From: Chloromonas sp. AAM2
Taxonomy: Eukaryota > Chlorophyta > Chlorophyceae > Chlamydomonadales > Chlamydomonadaceae
DNA length: 64,000 nt
Assembly: GCA_004335635.1 (NCBI GenBank)
Contig: QAXH01005712.1
Location: forward strand, 1 to 64,000
Reading direction: 5' to 3'
Shown: positions 12,289-24,300 of the stretch, piece by piece
Position numbering within the stretch: the first letter of the stretch is position 1
Layout: the number at the start of each line of letters is the position of its first letter
Program-made: the position numbers and the translations under genes
The notes under the pieces: model-generated
What the model saw: only the letters and a program-made list of their open reading frames with translations
What the model was told of the DNA's origin: nothing
Databases searched by the model: none

Positions 12289-13530
12289 ATTACGTCACAA
12301 AAAACAATCAACATGGCTTTTTATCTCTTGGCCAAGGCGTTCGTGCAGAATGCATCGCAGGCAGAGATTGTTGAACACATCCAACTGGTGCTGCTGAGCT
12401 CTGTATGGTGCCCATGACTCGGCAGCGCCATAAATCAAGATACGCACAACAATAGCCTTGCAGATGCGCATCTCGCTGGTCAAGCTGACACCCCTATCAC
12501 TGAACACCTTGCGTTGGAGGTCATTGAAGGCGACACCTGCCTGCCGTATGCGCGTGCCGAGCTCTGTGTCCTGTTGCACTGAAACTTGATGAATGCTGCC
12601 CAGATAGCGAAATTCATCGACATGCTGTCTTTGCCCTTTCTGCAATTGAATGGCCTGTGTGTGTTCCTGGCCGCTATATCCAGACACCACGGCTTGTGTC
12701 TAGGTGCGGTTGAGTTGCATGCCCTACTCCTCTGCTGTGCTCCAGAACCTGGAGTGCTATTTCCAGCCCTGCAGCATTGTCTGCCATAAGCACAAGGTCA
12801 TCATCGTACATGAACACAAGAACGGCCATGTGTGCGTCCTGCCCAGAGGGTGCTGAGACCAGTTGTGCGTCAATGCGGTATGCCATTCTGTACCCTTTTA
12901 CCCCTTTCTCCTGGCATTTGTCATAACAATGCGTGCTAGGAAATCCTTGCACACATTGAACAGGATTGGTGACATGGGGCAGCCTTGCCGTACCCCGCGG
13001 GACATGGAGAAGTCGTCAGTCGTGTGGCCATTTGCAACTACCTGTGCCCCACATCCACTGTAACAGGCCCACCAGCTTGTCTGCGACACCCCTGCCTCGT
13101 AGCAGCTCCCACAGCGCCTGCCTATCAACAGAATCAAAGGCTTTGCAGAAGTCGACAAAGGCTGCATGCAATGTTGTGATGTAGTCGCGTGCTAGCTCCC
13201 CAAGCGGCGCTGAACAGCGCATCGCTTGTTTCCCTTTTGGGACGAAAGCCATGCAGGCAGTCCAACAGTTGGTTGCACAGGTGCTGGGCAATTGCCACAT
13301 TGATCAGTTGGCAAATCGCAAACCATATGTACAAACACGGTGCTGCTTGCGGTTCGGTCAAGCAAGCCGTACCCCCGTACAGTCAATGGCAAATCAATAA
13401 CCGAGTTGAGGCACATGGTAATGTTGGCAGGCAAAAAGGACTGTGCGCTTGTTCAGAAACATCACTACTGGGCATATGGGATGAATACAGTCTTCCAGTG
13501 AGGCTCCACAGGATGACGTCAGTCCCTTGA
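12289..13530 (-). mobile_element. LINE-type reverse transcriptase remnant
   Basis: Read on the minus strand, successive overlapping frames give the ordered motifs of a non-LTR retrotransposon reverse transcriptase: FVDFCKAFDSVDRQALWELL, SRGVRQGCPMSPILFN, the catalytic box FMYDDDLVLMA, then VDEFRYLGSIHQ and VVRILIYGAAESWA of the thumb region. At least four frame changes separate these pieces, so the copy is dead. The catalytic box reads YDDD where most LINEs have (F/Y)ADD. No endonuclease domain or poly-A tail was recognised, and the ends are approximate. It abuts the 3' end of the TilS gene. The family looks like the plant/algal L1- or RTE-like group, but the clade is not determined. Confidence 0.85.
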
Positions 13531-13544
13531 GTAGCATACCCTAA

Positions 13545-16500
13545 TCACCAGCTGAACACGAGGATGATCTGGTGCTGCTGTACTTGTGCAGTCACAGCAC
13601 ACGTTTGTGGTAAGCAAGCAATTGACTGATGATCTGGATCTGAAGCCCGAGCGTCCAAGGTTGGGCGTAGGACCGTGGCCAGGGCCCGTCTGGCGCTAAC
13701 ACGTGCCAGCGTGCTGCTCCTGCTCCGGTTGGGTGCAGGCAGCAGCTGAAGCACGTGGTCAACGGCGTCAAAAGTAAGATGGGAGGCCAGGCCAGGCACT
13801 GACTGAAGGAACATCTGAACGGCCTGCCGCTGGATGCCAGGCAGCTGCATGGACAGCACATGCCTGCGTGCATGGCAGAGCAACACGCTTACTTGTGTTG
13901 CACGTGCAGCAGCAACCTGCACATGACAGTAACTGCAACGACGGAAACATGTCACATGTCACTCAAAGCATTGAATGCAGGACATGGCTGAGTACGTCGA
14001 CAGAGTGGTAAGACTGTGTAAGTTCCACATCAGAGATCCACAAATGCAATTCACACCCCAGAAGACATTCGCACCTGTGCAAAGCAAGACGATGGATGCA
14101 GCAGTTGCTCGGCAGGCTGGCAGCCTGCAGCGTGGTGTCCTGAGGTGCCAACGCCGGTTGCAGCACTTGTGCATGCTGCAGCAACTGCGCTGTGCTGCGG
14201 CGCAGCGCCTTGGCCTGCACTGCTGCTGCTTGTGCCGTTCCTAGCAGTGCCTCGCCTACACTCTCACCAAAGCGCTGCCGCAGCAACGGCATCACCTCCA
14301 AGCGCAATCGGTTGCGCCGTGCCGCATGCACGTCCTCATTCGTGGTATCCAGGTACACAGGCAGTCCCAGCTCCATGCACACCCGCCCGGTATCCTCACG
14401 CCAGAGCTCCATCTGCGGCCGCACCAGCCGCAGTGCTGTTGGCTGACCGGCATGCTTGTACCGCTGGAGTGCACGCCTCACCGATTGACTGCGAAGCTGT
14501 GCCTGCCCCAGAGAGAAGCTGCCCCAGAAAGAAGCTGTGCCGTTAAGGCGCATGCTGCGTTTGTCCCGCTGACAGGCTAGGCCACCTCTCATACGCCGCT
14601 GGGTAGGCATGGTGGGATGGGAGCTGCGCACAAGATGTGCAATGTGACTAGTGTTCTTAGCCCCTACAGAATGGGCAGGTTGCGCACACGGTGCTAGAGG
14701 AGTGAGGCCTGTGCGCCTTGCTTCAGGCAATTTGCACGCCTGCAGCCTGATACGCGCCGCAATTCCGTTAACAGCAGGACACCTCCTACGTGTGCCGCTG
14801 GGCGTGCTGGGTGTTGTGCGGTGGAGCGGCCTGCTGGACCGGAGCGCGGACATCCCCGCAGGGCCAGTGCCACGCAGAAGGTTAAGAACCTGCGTCTCCA
14901 CTAGGTCTGTCCTAGTGTGGCCAGTGACCACCACACCACACCCAGCCTCTGTTGCCATGTCGGCCAGGGCAGCATACCGCCAGTCCCGCGCCCGCGCTTC
15001 ACTGCAGATGAGCCGTGGGTCCGGTGCGACACGCTGTAGGAACGGGAGCCCCCATGACCTGCACAGCTGCTCAACGTGGTGTGCGTTGTCCTGGGAATCT
15101 GACCGCCAGCGATGATCGCAGTGGCCAACTACCAACTGCCACTGCTGGCTGGTTGCCAGGTCACGCAGCATCCAAAGCAGGCACAAGGAATCCTGCACAG
15201 GGATGCGCGCAGCAACACGGAGTATCATGAGCCAGCAAACCGTGCAAGGCATCAAAACCTGTTGCAATTCCGCCAACAATGCAGTTGATGTGTTCCCAAG
15301 GCTTGTGCACTGAGCATGAGCTGGTGCCAGCTGGCATCATAGTCTCACCTGACCACCAGAAACTGCCACCAGTAACTTCTGCCCACGTGGCAGCAGGTGC
15401 CCTGCTGTTATATGGTTCAGCAGCCGTTGCTTGAGCTGTGCCACGTAGGTGCCATTGGGCTCAGCGTGTCCCAGCTGTCCCATGGCATGCTGGCCTGTGA
15501 GTGCTGCATGATGGGGAGTTACGTTTACAGCACTGCGTGCCGGAGACATCTCCCAGTGCTGGGAGCACTCGTGCAGCAAGAGTGCCATGCGTGCTAGGAC
15601 GACATCTGCTGCAGTATTGAAGTGCTGCCTGAGCTTAGGCATGATAGTGCTACGTAAATAATCATCCGAACTATCCTGTGCTGTGCTTACACTGCGACCT
15701 TCTTGCACTGATGTTGCTGCATGACCCGTCTGCATGCCTGTGCACGGGGTTGCTGATGTGCTTGCTGCACTGACGGTCGGGCATATGATAGCCGCTGTGG
15801 CGAGCAGAGCTTGGAGTGCACTGGGTTGATCTGCCTGCAGGTCTGGTGTGTGCAGTTGGGCTAGAAGGAGCTGCAAGACAGGAAGGGAGGCTGGGCTTGC
15901 GTGCTGCAGATGCGTTGGAATGGATGGCCCAGAGGCGTGACTGGTAGGCCTGGGTAGTAAGGGTTGCTCAGGCGGTGTTGCCATCACTTGCTGTGTCGAG
16001 ATTTGCAGGCCACGATGGGCAGCAAAGCTTTCTATCTGTGGCTGTGTCAATCCTAGCAAAGGCTGGACAACACGGCACATGCCGCGCTGCCGGCTGGTGG
16101 TTGATGACGATTTCTGGCTGTTGTTCGAGTTATCCAGGCTGCCAGGAGCATGTGTGTCTAATGGCTGCCCTGCACAACAGCCTGGCTGTGTTGCTCTAGG
16201 GTCATGACCCGGCTGATGTATCTCATACGCCCATACAGGCTTGATACGCTGCGGCCCATGGCTGGCTGCGTTCAGCATCTGAAGTAGCAGTTGCGTTGCA
16301 CAGTCTGTTGCAGTCGTGGCAAGCACCACAGCACTGCACTCGTACTGAGTTGCCATCTGATGCAAGCTCATAATACGCCTGGAGGCTGTTTGATCACCAA
16401 TACTGATGGCACCAGGGACCTGTTGGTGCCCTTCAGGCCACGGCTGGCTGTCTTGAAAAGGGACAACGGTTAGGCCCAGCAACTCTGCCTGGTGCTGCAT

Positions 16501-17219
16501 GTGCGATGCACTGGTTGTCTGTTGCTGCACTGTTCCAGGCAGAAGGGTGCGTGCTGCGGGCTGCTGGGCTAGAGACGCTGCATCCATATGAAGCATCTGA
16601 GCAGCACGTACAGTGACGTCCTGACAGCAGGTGACGAGCAATTGCCACTGCCATGCACCAGACATGTCGTGCAAGAGCTCGACCATGCAAGCACTAGCCT
16701 GCAGGCACATACACGTGTGCAAGGATAGTGTCAACAGGCCGAGTGCTCGTATGGGCGAACAAACAACGGTTTGCAAGTTGTGGTGCCTACCTGGCTCCCA
16801 TCCACAACCAACAGCATGCGCTCGCCTTTGCTGAAGAGCCGGCGGCTGCGCACGTCAGACATAACTTTGTGATGCAAAGCATCCAGGTGCTTTGGCAGCT
16901 TTGCGCTAGGTTCGCGCGTGCGCTGAGGTGCAGCATGTGCTGATGGATTGGTGGGTGCTGCAGGCCAAAGCTGGAATGGGGTGAGGGGTGCAAGGGTGGC
17001 TGGCACATGAGCTCTGCTGCTTGGGTTGGGGCTGATGATTTGCTGGATGGGGCCAGGAGCACATGGTGACAGTCCACTGTGTTGTGCATTTGCTCCTGGA
17101 GGTAGGGCTAGCCCTGGCGGCTGGAACCGCTGGTGTCGGAAAACCTGCATAGGAACCCTGACATTGCCAGCGCTTTCCAGGAAGCAGAGCATCGCTCTAG
17201 TATGCCGCCTCCAACTCAT
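13545..17219 (-). CDS. tilS: tRNA(Ile)-lysidine synthetase with two tandem modules
   Basis: TilS uses ATP and lysine to convert C34 of the tRNA(Ile) CAU anticodon to lysidine, so that it reads AUA; in algae the nuclear enzyme would serve the plastid. Exons: 17219-16791, 16698-15349 and 15192 down to about 14040, then a C-terminal exon ending at 13545 (last junction unresolved). The second module is canonical: ATP loop VAVSGGQDSLCLL (split by a phase-0 intron after Q), GHCDHRWRSDSQDNAHHVEQ, EARARDWRYAAL, GHTRTDLVETQVLNLLRGTG, LDTTNED and RNRLRLEVMPLLRQRF. The first module repeats the same order in decayed form: LLVVDGSQASACMVELL, VVLATTATDCATQLLLQML, RVVQPLLGLTQPQIESFAAH and YLRSTIMPKLRQHF. 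It also has an intron at the same place in the loop. The N-terminal 90 residues are Pro/Ala/Ser-rich, compatible with an organelle transit peptide. The start at 17219 is the first ATG in frame. Confidence 0.88.
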
Positions 17220-17893
17220 AACTCAACTGCTGCTGCATCTAATCGTCTCCAACCACGGTAACGATGCTGAATCAAGGAAAACGTACAACATTCCAAGATG
17301 ACCGCTGTACTGCACTTGTTCATGGCCAGGTGCTGCGGCTGACTTCTGGTGGAGTAGATTAGAATAGATTACGGACTTGGTGACGGTTAGAAACAGCTTC
17401 GCTGTCATCAGCCGTATTTTTGCTCGTGCTGGGTCAGTGAGCGCGCTGATACCAATGCCGATACCCATCAAGCCCCCAATGCCGTTCACATTGCGCATCC
17501 AGCTTAAGGTGGGAGGACAGTTCCAAGCCCATGCAAGGACAGGTGCGAGCCCATGAACTGCACAGGCCAAACGGAGTTATGAGCTGTTCTGGCCTCAGAG
17601 ACGGTCCCAAGGGTGGGTTGCAGCCAAGCAATGGAAGTGTTGGTCAGCTCATTGCTCCTGGGCACGAACTCAACATGGGTGTGAGCGTTGCAGTGTGTCA
17701 TCACGCACATGCACGCCCAAAGCTTCGTCGTTGTCTGCCATGCAGGAAAGCTGACATGCAGTAGTAAAGCAAAACAGCCACGGCTAGCAGCACCGCGCTG
17801 AGGCCACAGGTACTTACCCACATGCCGTGTGCCATCTTGTATTACAGCACCTTTCACTGACAGTGCCAGGCTCAGTGCTACGTAGGAGCTATA

Positions 17894-18256
17894 CTAGTAG
17901 AATTGTGAGGCCAACCTGGCAGCATAGGCTGGCTGGTTGAGCCAGGCTTTCCCACGAGCTTGACCTGCAGTCCCACGGCATCCTTTCTGCCCAATGCCAT
18001 TTCCACCTGACGTTAAGAGACCAGTTGTGTGCTGGGGCCTGATACGTTTACGCGCCTCCTGGCATTTCAAAGTCGTCCCAAACGCCACGTGTTGCATGCA
18101 CACATGCAGAACATGAGGCTTCGCTAATGACATCACACCTGGTTTTTTGCTGCCAGTGGAGACAGCCGACAGGATGGCAATGCTCTCAGCATCGCCAGAC
18201 CCTTCAATCCCTTTAGGTGTCCCCGGCTTTGGAAAGCTGTCCCCACGGTGAGCCAT
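17894..18256 (-). CDS. Doubtful small protein or first exon
   Basis: Not recognised. An open frame from ATG 18256 reads MAHRGDSFPKPGTPKGIEGS and continues through a basic, Gly-rich part (KRIRPQHTTGLLTSGGNGIG). A possible donor, GCCAG|GTTGGC, lies at 17915. Further minus-strand frames at 17857-17504 and 17570-17223 (containing NGIGGLMGIGIGISALTDPA) could be later exons, but no phase-consistent chain was found. It lies directly upstream of TilS on the same strand and head-to-head with the carboxypeptidase gene. It may not be a gene. Confidence 0.3.
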   Translation of the reverse strand: MAHRGDSFPKPGTPKGIEGSGDAESIAILSAVSTGSKKPGVMSLAKPHVLHVCMQHVAFGTTLKCQEARKRIRPQHTTGLLTSGGNGIGQKGCRGTAGQARGKAWLNQPAYAARLASQFY

Positions 18257-18282
18257 GCCTTGCGCAATCTTGAAGGTACACT

Positions 18283-18372
18283 AAAAAAAAGAAGTTTGCC
18301 AGTTCTGGGACAATTTTGGGACTGGCACTGGAACCAGTGTGTGTCAGCAAAAACTTTTTTTTTCTTTTTTTT
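18283..18372. mobile_element. 90-bp MITE copy with TTTGCCAGTTCTGGGACA end
   Basis: It starts with eight A, then GAAGTTTGCCAGTTCTGGGA, and ends with a T-rich inverted partner (GTCAGCAAAAAC then a T-run). Inside, GGGACTGGCACTGGAACCAGTGTGTGTCA resembles the copy at 46110 in part. It sits between the starts of the small minus-strand frame and the carboxypeptidase gene, so it may touch their promoters. Confidence 0.7.
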
Positions 18373-18386
18373 GACGTGTGAGCTTT

Positions 18387-21300
18387 ATGGGCGACACACT
18401 GGGCGAGCAAACCCAAACAGCAGGACGGCTGAAGAAGACTTGCCAGCCACATGGCCTACTTGCATGCCCTGCCCACACATGGACTGCTTGCAGGGAAGTC
18501 TTCCAGGAAGCCGTCACCGTGCAGCATGCCAGTGCCAGAGCACATGCATCGGCTGACTCGGGCTCTGGCTCTGATGAGGATGGCACGGAGCCATGGCAGG
18601 ATGCGGAGACAGTGCGCAAAGGTGGGCGGTGCTCAAGGGTGCATGGTGCTCAGCAGCCATCAATGGGCAGCACGGGCAAGTGGCCTGAGATTGGCTACGG
18701 TCTTGGCAGCATATGTTCGGCACCGTTACGGTGTGCATACATGAGCGTACGTGCGCATGTGCGCATGTTCTACGTATTGAGACTGCTTTAGATTATGTGA
18801 CTTAGCGAGCTGTCAAAGTGGAAAGACGTGCGCTTTGCGCTGCAGTAGCTGTGGCAGCAGTTTCCAGCAGCTATGTCCATGATGTAACAAGAATCGGATG
18901 GTCTTACGGTCTTACGTGGTGAACAGCTCACAATTCCTTAGCTGGCATGTACTCAGGGGGCAGTAGACAAAAAATGACAAACACAGGAAGTCAGTTGAGG
19001 CTTGATGTGTCTGCCCTGCTTACAATCTCAGCTCAGCCCTTGGTGCTACTTCTGGCTTGCTGCCTCTAGTAATTGCTTCTCGCCCTCATCTCCTTAACAG
19101 AGCTTTGGGTTATGTGATTTCCACATGATCCTCACACATGACGCGCGGCCTGCTGATGCTTGTTGCAGCTGTCAGTATGTACAAGAAGCGGGCAGGGCCG
19201 GCTGGGCCTGGCGTCTACGACTTTGGCCCAAACCATGTTCATGGCCAGCACCCAGTCCTGGATGCTGCCGTCGTTGTGCCCAACCTGCCAGCGAGAAGTG
19301 GCATGGGAGCCAGGCTACGGTGAGAAGTCCTTGTGCATTCTTCAAGGTGTCACTTGGGTCAGGTGGTACCAAAGCCTGCACAGCTTGACGTGTCAAAGTT
19401 GGCTTTCATCTGAACCTGCTCGCCTGCTTGAAATCTCAGGCCTCCCAAGCTGGATGCGTGCAGCTGCGTTCCTCCGTTGAAGGCCGAGCCATACCTGTCC
19501 CAGCCCAGCAATATCGTCAATGATATGGGCCAGCACGCCGCGATGCGCACCCAGCAACGCCATCTGCTCGTGAACCGTATCGTCTACGACTGTCTTCAGC
19601 CGCCCCGTCCTCCACAGCAGGATGATACAGCAGGTCCTGACGGGGCTGATCGGGACAGCACCGGCCGCAGCGGATCTGCCGACATGCAAGGTCGGCAGTA
19701 CGCATCTCAAAGCTCCACAGATGATCGATCATCTTATGAGCGAGACTCACGGCGCCATGGGGCTGCGATTTCGCGTCCCACATCCGCAGTGTTGCTTCCA
19801 GCCCTGACGCCCAGCAACAGATCTTCTGCATCTGACATTGCTGCGCTCAATGGCAACGGCTGTAGACGGCAGTCCAGAGACGACAGTCTAAATGCTGGTC
19901 AAGCGCCGATGACCCCGTGCCAGGATCCCCAAGGGCACCTTTCATCGGAAGGTTCCATTGTGCAGGACAGAGCATCATCTGGCAGCGCATGCAGCACGAG
20001 CTATGCCCGGCAGTTTGATTACTTTCCCGACCTGCCAGCGTGGCAAGCGCCATCCGACCCAACAGACACGACGCTGGTTTTTGAAAGCCGCTTTGAGAGC
20101 GGGAATCTCAGGCGTGCAATACAGGTAGGCATCAGCAGAACCGGTCGCACTGTGGTGGGCCAGCCTTCATGCTGCCTGCCGGCATAGCTGCTGCGCAATC
20201 AAACTGGGCAGTGCAGGGCCAGCCCCAAGTTTGGCAATGCGAGATGCTGCACATCAACCCAGTACAGGCCCAATTCACTCACACCTTAGGACCAGTTGAC
20301 TTCCATCCACAATTCCACAGAATTGTAGCTACAATGAAGACGACTCAGTCCAATAAGTCACTCCTGCCAGACTGGGCTGCCAGGCCAGTGAGCTGACAAA
20401 AATAATGTTAACAGGTCTGGGTCCGTTATGGCTCGTGTTCAAAAGCTTGCAGGTCAGCAGTTGTGGACTGGTCAGATCTGCGACTGCTTTGAGTTGCCGT
20501 ATACCTGCAGGTACATCAGTTTGAGTATGACCTAATCCTGAGACCAGACATCAATACCAACAGACACACACAGTGGTGAGCAGGGGCTGGAGCCAGGGCT
20601 CATAGCTGCTGACTGATGGCCATGTTGAGCAGTGAAAACCTGGCGTACTCGCCAGTGCAAACACTTTGTGCACGTGCTTGCGTGTGTGTTCCAAGGGTGC
20701 TTGAACCACAGCCCAGGAAACGTAAAATGGCAACGCCACTACACGTCGAACATGCAGCCGTTCCCAACATGCTTTTTTGCTTGCAGGTTCTACTTCGCTG
20801 TGATGAACATGAAACAAGGACACAGGGTGAGGGATTTGTCGGACGAACAAACCAATTGTTTGCAGTTGCATGCCTGTCACATGGGTGCTGGTTGTAGTGC
20901 AAAGAGCACGATGGAGCTGGTAGTGCGAGTTGTGCAGAAATTAGAAACGGTTGAGTGTGCAACGACCTGAGCAAGACCTCATGCTTGTAATCAATGATGC
21001 AACCACTTGAGCACACTCAATGATTTCAATCATCAAATTGAGGGTAAATGCACTGCCCTGTGCCGCAACATGCTGCCTTTGCTGCCAACGTTGTCCTGCA
21101 GTACAAGTTCAACATCATCAACCTGACCAAGCCTGATTCACTTTACAACGAGGGCATGCAGCCGCTGCTTCACTCGGCAGTGCTCATGGCATCGCAACAG
21201 ATCGGGTGGCATCGCAGCGGGGAACAGATCGCGTACTACAAGAATAAATGGAGCAGGAAGTGAGCAAAGCAATGCACAACCGCTGCCTTACACACATGAA

Positions 21301-24300
21301 ATCGACACCTGCGTTGATCAGTGGACCATCCCCACAATCGCTGATACATTTCCAGCTAGATATGAGTATTGCCCTTTCCCAGTAAGGCTACAACCTACAG
21401 CGGGCAGTTTGCCAAGTGTATGGCTCCTTTCTGATGCAGGTATTTCTCCCTGACGTTCACCCTGCACTGTCAGCACGATCACGACCTGGTCCATCTGGCG
21501 CACTGCTACCCGTACACGTACACCGACATGCAGACATACATCAAGGTGCGGCAGGCAAGGCAATGGCAAGGCTGCCAAGGCTATGTTACAAATGCAGGCG
21601 TCAGGCACGACCACTTGCAAGACCTGTGATGTAGCATGTAAGACTGCCTCCTTTCCAACCGACCCAAGATCTGCAAACCTCGACCCCTGTGCTCCTGGCT
21701 GTTTATTATCTGTACGGTGATTTGGCGGTATGCATTGTTGTTTTTGACTGTTCTTGCCAACAGGCCTTGTGCACTGACACAAGGAGGCTATGGTTTGGTG
21801 GATATTTTCCTGGTCTTAAAGTGATCACGCCTTATGAACGAGTCAGGCACTCCAAAGCAACATGCTGCCATTGCTCACCAAGCCACCCTGGCAGGGTGTG
21901 CTGACCCCGTTGCCACCCTTGCACCTGTGCTCTGCCCTTCAGGCCATTGAGTTGGACCCCGCCCGCCGGCCGCTGGTTGAGCGCTGCCTGCTGTGCAGCT
22001 CCCTGGCTGGAAACGCCGTGGACTGCCTCACCATCACAGCGCCGGACAAGCCCGACGTGGTCAAGAGGCGCAAGGGAGTGGTCATCTCAGGTGCGAGCCT
22101 CAAGGAAAGCATGCAACCAAGGATTGGCTCAAGTCCTCATGAAAGGTTACCAGGTGCAACCAAGGGCATACTCAAGTCGATGGGGGTCAGGAGCAAGACG
22201 TTGTTTCATCTGCTCTGTACACATTCATTTGCTGGGACTGATTTGGCGACTTGGGCAATGTGCAACCCATGTACGGAAGATGTGCTTGCTGTCACTTGCG
22301 GCCTTGCTGACTTGCGGCGCTGTGGTGGCGCCCAAGCCTCAATGTTCACGTTTTGTTACTCCAGATAACAGTGACAGTGACGCGGTTCAATCGCAATCTA
22401 GTGCGCATGTGACTGCTATGCTTTGCATGCAATAATGTTTCTTAAGTAACTTTGCTGCCGAGGTCAATGCTGCTTTAGTCATGCAGAAGTTCATCAGTTA
22501 TCCTACATGGAGGTTCAATGCTGGCACTGGCGTCACACCCAACGTGCTCCAGGCCAGATCCCTACCAGGTCACTACAAGTGTGCCACGTGCTTTTAATGA
22601 GCCAGTCAGTGCCGCCAACTGTGCCCAGTGCCACTGTGTGTTTGCCTGCAGCGCGCGTGCATCCTGGTGAGAGCAACGCCAGCTGGATGATGAAGGGGGT
22701 GCTGGACCTGCTCACCGGCCACACGCCCGCAGCCAGGCGCCTCAGGTCCATGTTCGTGTTCAAGCTCGTGCCCATGGTCAACCCAGACGGTGAGGGAGGG
22801 CAAGATGACTCAAGCATGGGGTAGGCTGAATGAGCATGATGGAGGTGTGGCATACAGTCGACCACATCACAACTCTGTGGCTGGCGCATGCTCTTGATTA
22901 TGGCCTAAGACTCTTATTGATGCGATCACGGCAGGCTCTGGTGGCAGGCATGGATATTGACAGGCATGCTTTCCTAAGCATGCACGAGGGTTCTCCAGCA
23001 TGACGTTTCTGACGCCTGTCCTTGTGTGGCAACCAGAGCGCAACATGTTGAGCTCCAGGCGTTTCTGGTTTGTCCACGGCATATCATGTGCCTTGGCCGC
23101 TGGTGCAGGTGTCATCGTAGGCAACTACCGGTGCAGTCTGGCAGGCCAGGTGAGGACAGGGAGCAAGGGAGTATCCCTGTCACACTGTGTCTACTGCCAT
23201 ATTATATTTGTCGAGCATTGCTAATGGCTTGGGGTCGTGCCGCCACATCGCTGGCGTTGGCAATGTCACCCACAGCAGATGCAGGGTAGCAGGTAATAAC
23301 TTTGAGTTTTCAAGTGTTGGGTTGCTGACCGCTTGCTGTGCATCATCGCAGGACCTGAACCGAGTGTGGAACGATCCCAGCAAGAAGCTCCATCCCACCA
23401 TTCATGCGCTCAAAGGCATGCTCAAAACGTTCATGGACGAAAGGGAGGTAAGGAATGGGATCGCCAGCGGCCTGGCTGGCTGGCCAAGCATCGCAGTTGT
23501 TCACTACTTGTGCAAGCCAGTTTTACGACCAGCATGGGAGGAGAATCGCATGCTAGCCGATTTTGCAGCCCGTCGAGCCAGCATCAACAGTTGAGGTGGT
23601 TTTGCTTGAGCGGGCGGCTAGGCCACTGTTGCAGCTTGAAGAGGCAGAGCTGTGTGCAGCAGCTGAATTGATGGACACACGTGCATGTGCGGGCGCATGG
23701 TCGTGCATGCGCAGGTAGTGCTCCTCTGCGACCTGCATGGGCACAGCCGCAAGCATGACATATTTGTCTACGGGTGCCAGAAGGTGAGCGGCAGGTGCAC
23801 ACACTCATTGCAGGCATGTCTCACACATCTGCCACTGCGGCCTTACAGCTATGAGGTTGCCTGCCGTTGTGTGTTAGATTCTCTCGTATGTTAGCCCATA
23901 TTCAGCACCAGGGAACCCGCCACACCACTGCTTGACCAGCGTCACTGGGATAGCAATTATCACGTGACACTAGCAGATGCGGCGATCATTGGTCGGCTTG
24001 TGCCACGCAGCCTCCCATTCACTACGCGGCATGCATTTGATGTCTGTTGTGCTCGTGCTGCCACAGAAGGACAAGGACAATGTGGCCATGTACCCTGGCT
24101 ACCCTGTGCCAGGCTCCGTTGGGGCACATCCCCGCGTCCCTACAAGGTCAGCGCAAAACCAACAGCAACACCAAGTCACCTGAAGAAGTGACGAATCTAT
24201 TTATGACAGTGTTCGAGCACGCACTGAGTGGCACCAGATAGTGGCACCCATCAGTGGCACCCAATGCCCCCTGACTGAGTGGCAGGCGTCAAGGTGGTGC

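Noticed and set aside
13963..15279. Bacterial-looking TilS frame as bacterial contamination or very recent transfer
   Set aside because: The gene has spliceosomal introns with matching phases, a eukaryote-like N-terminal extension and base composition like its neighbours.
19517..19831. Minus-strand frame opposite the carboxypeptidase N-terminal exon
   Set aside because: The plus-strand exon joins in phase at both ends and leads into conserved CCP sequence.
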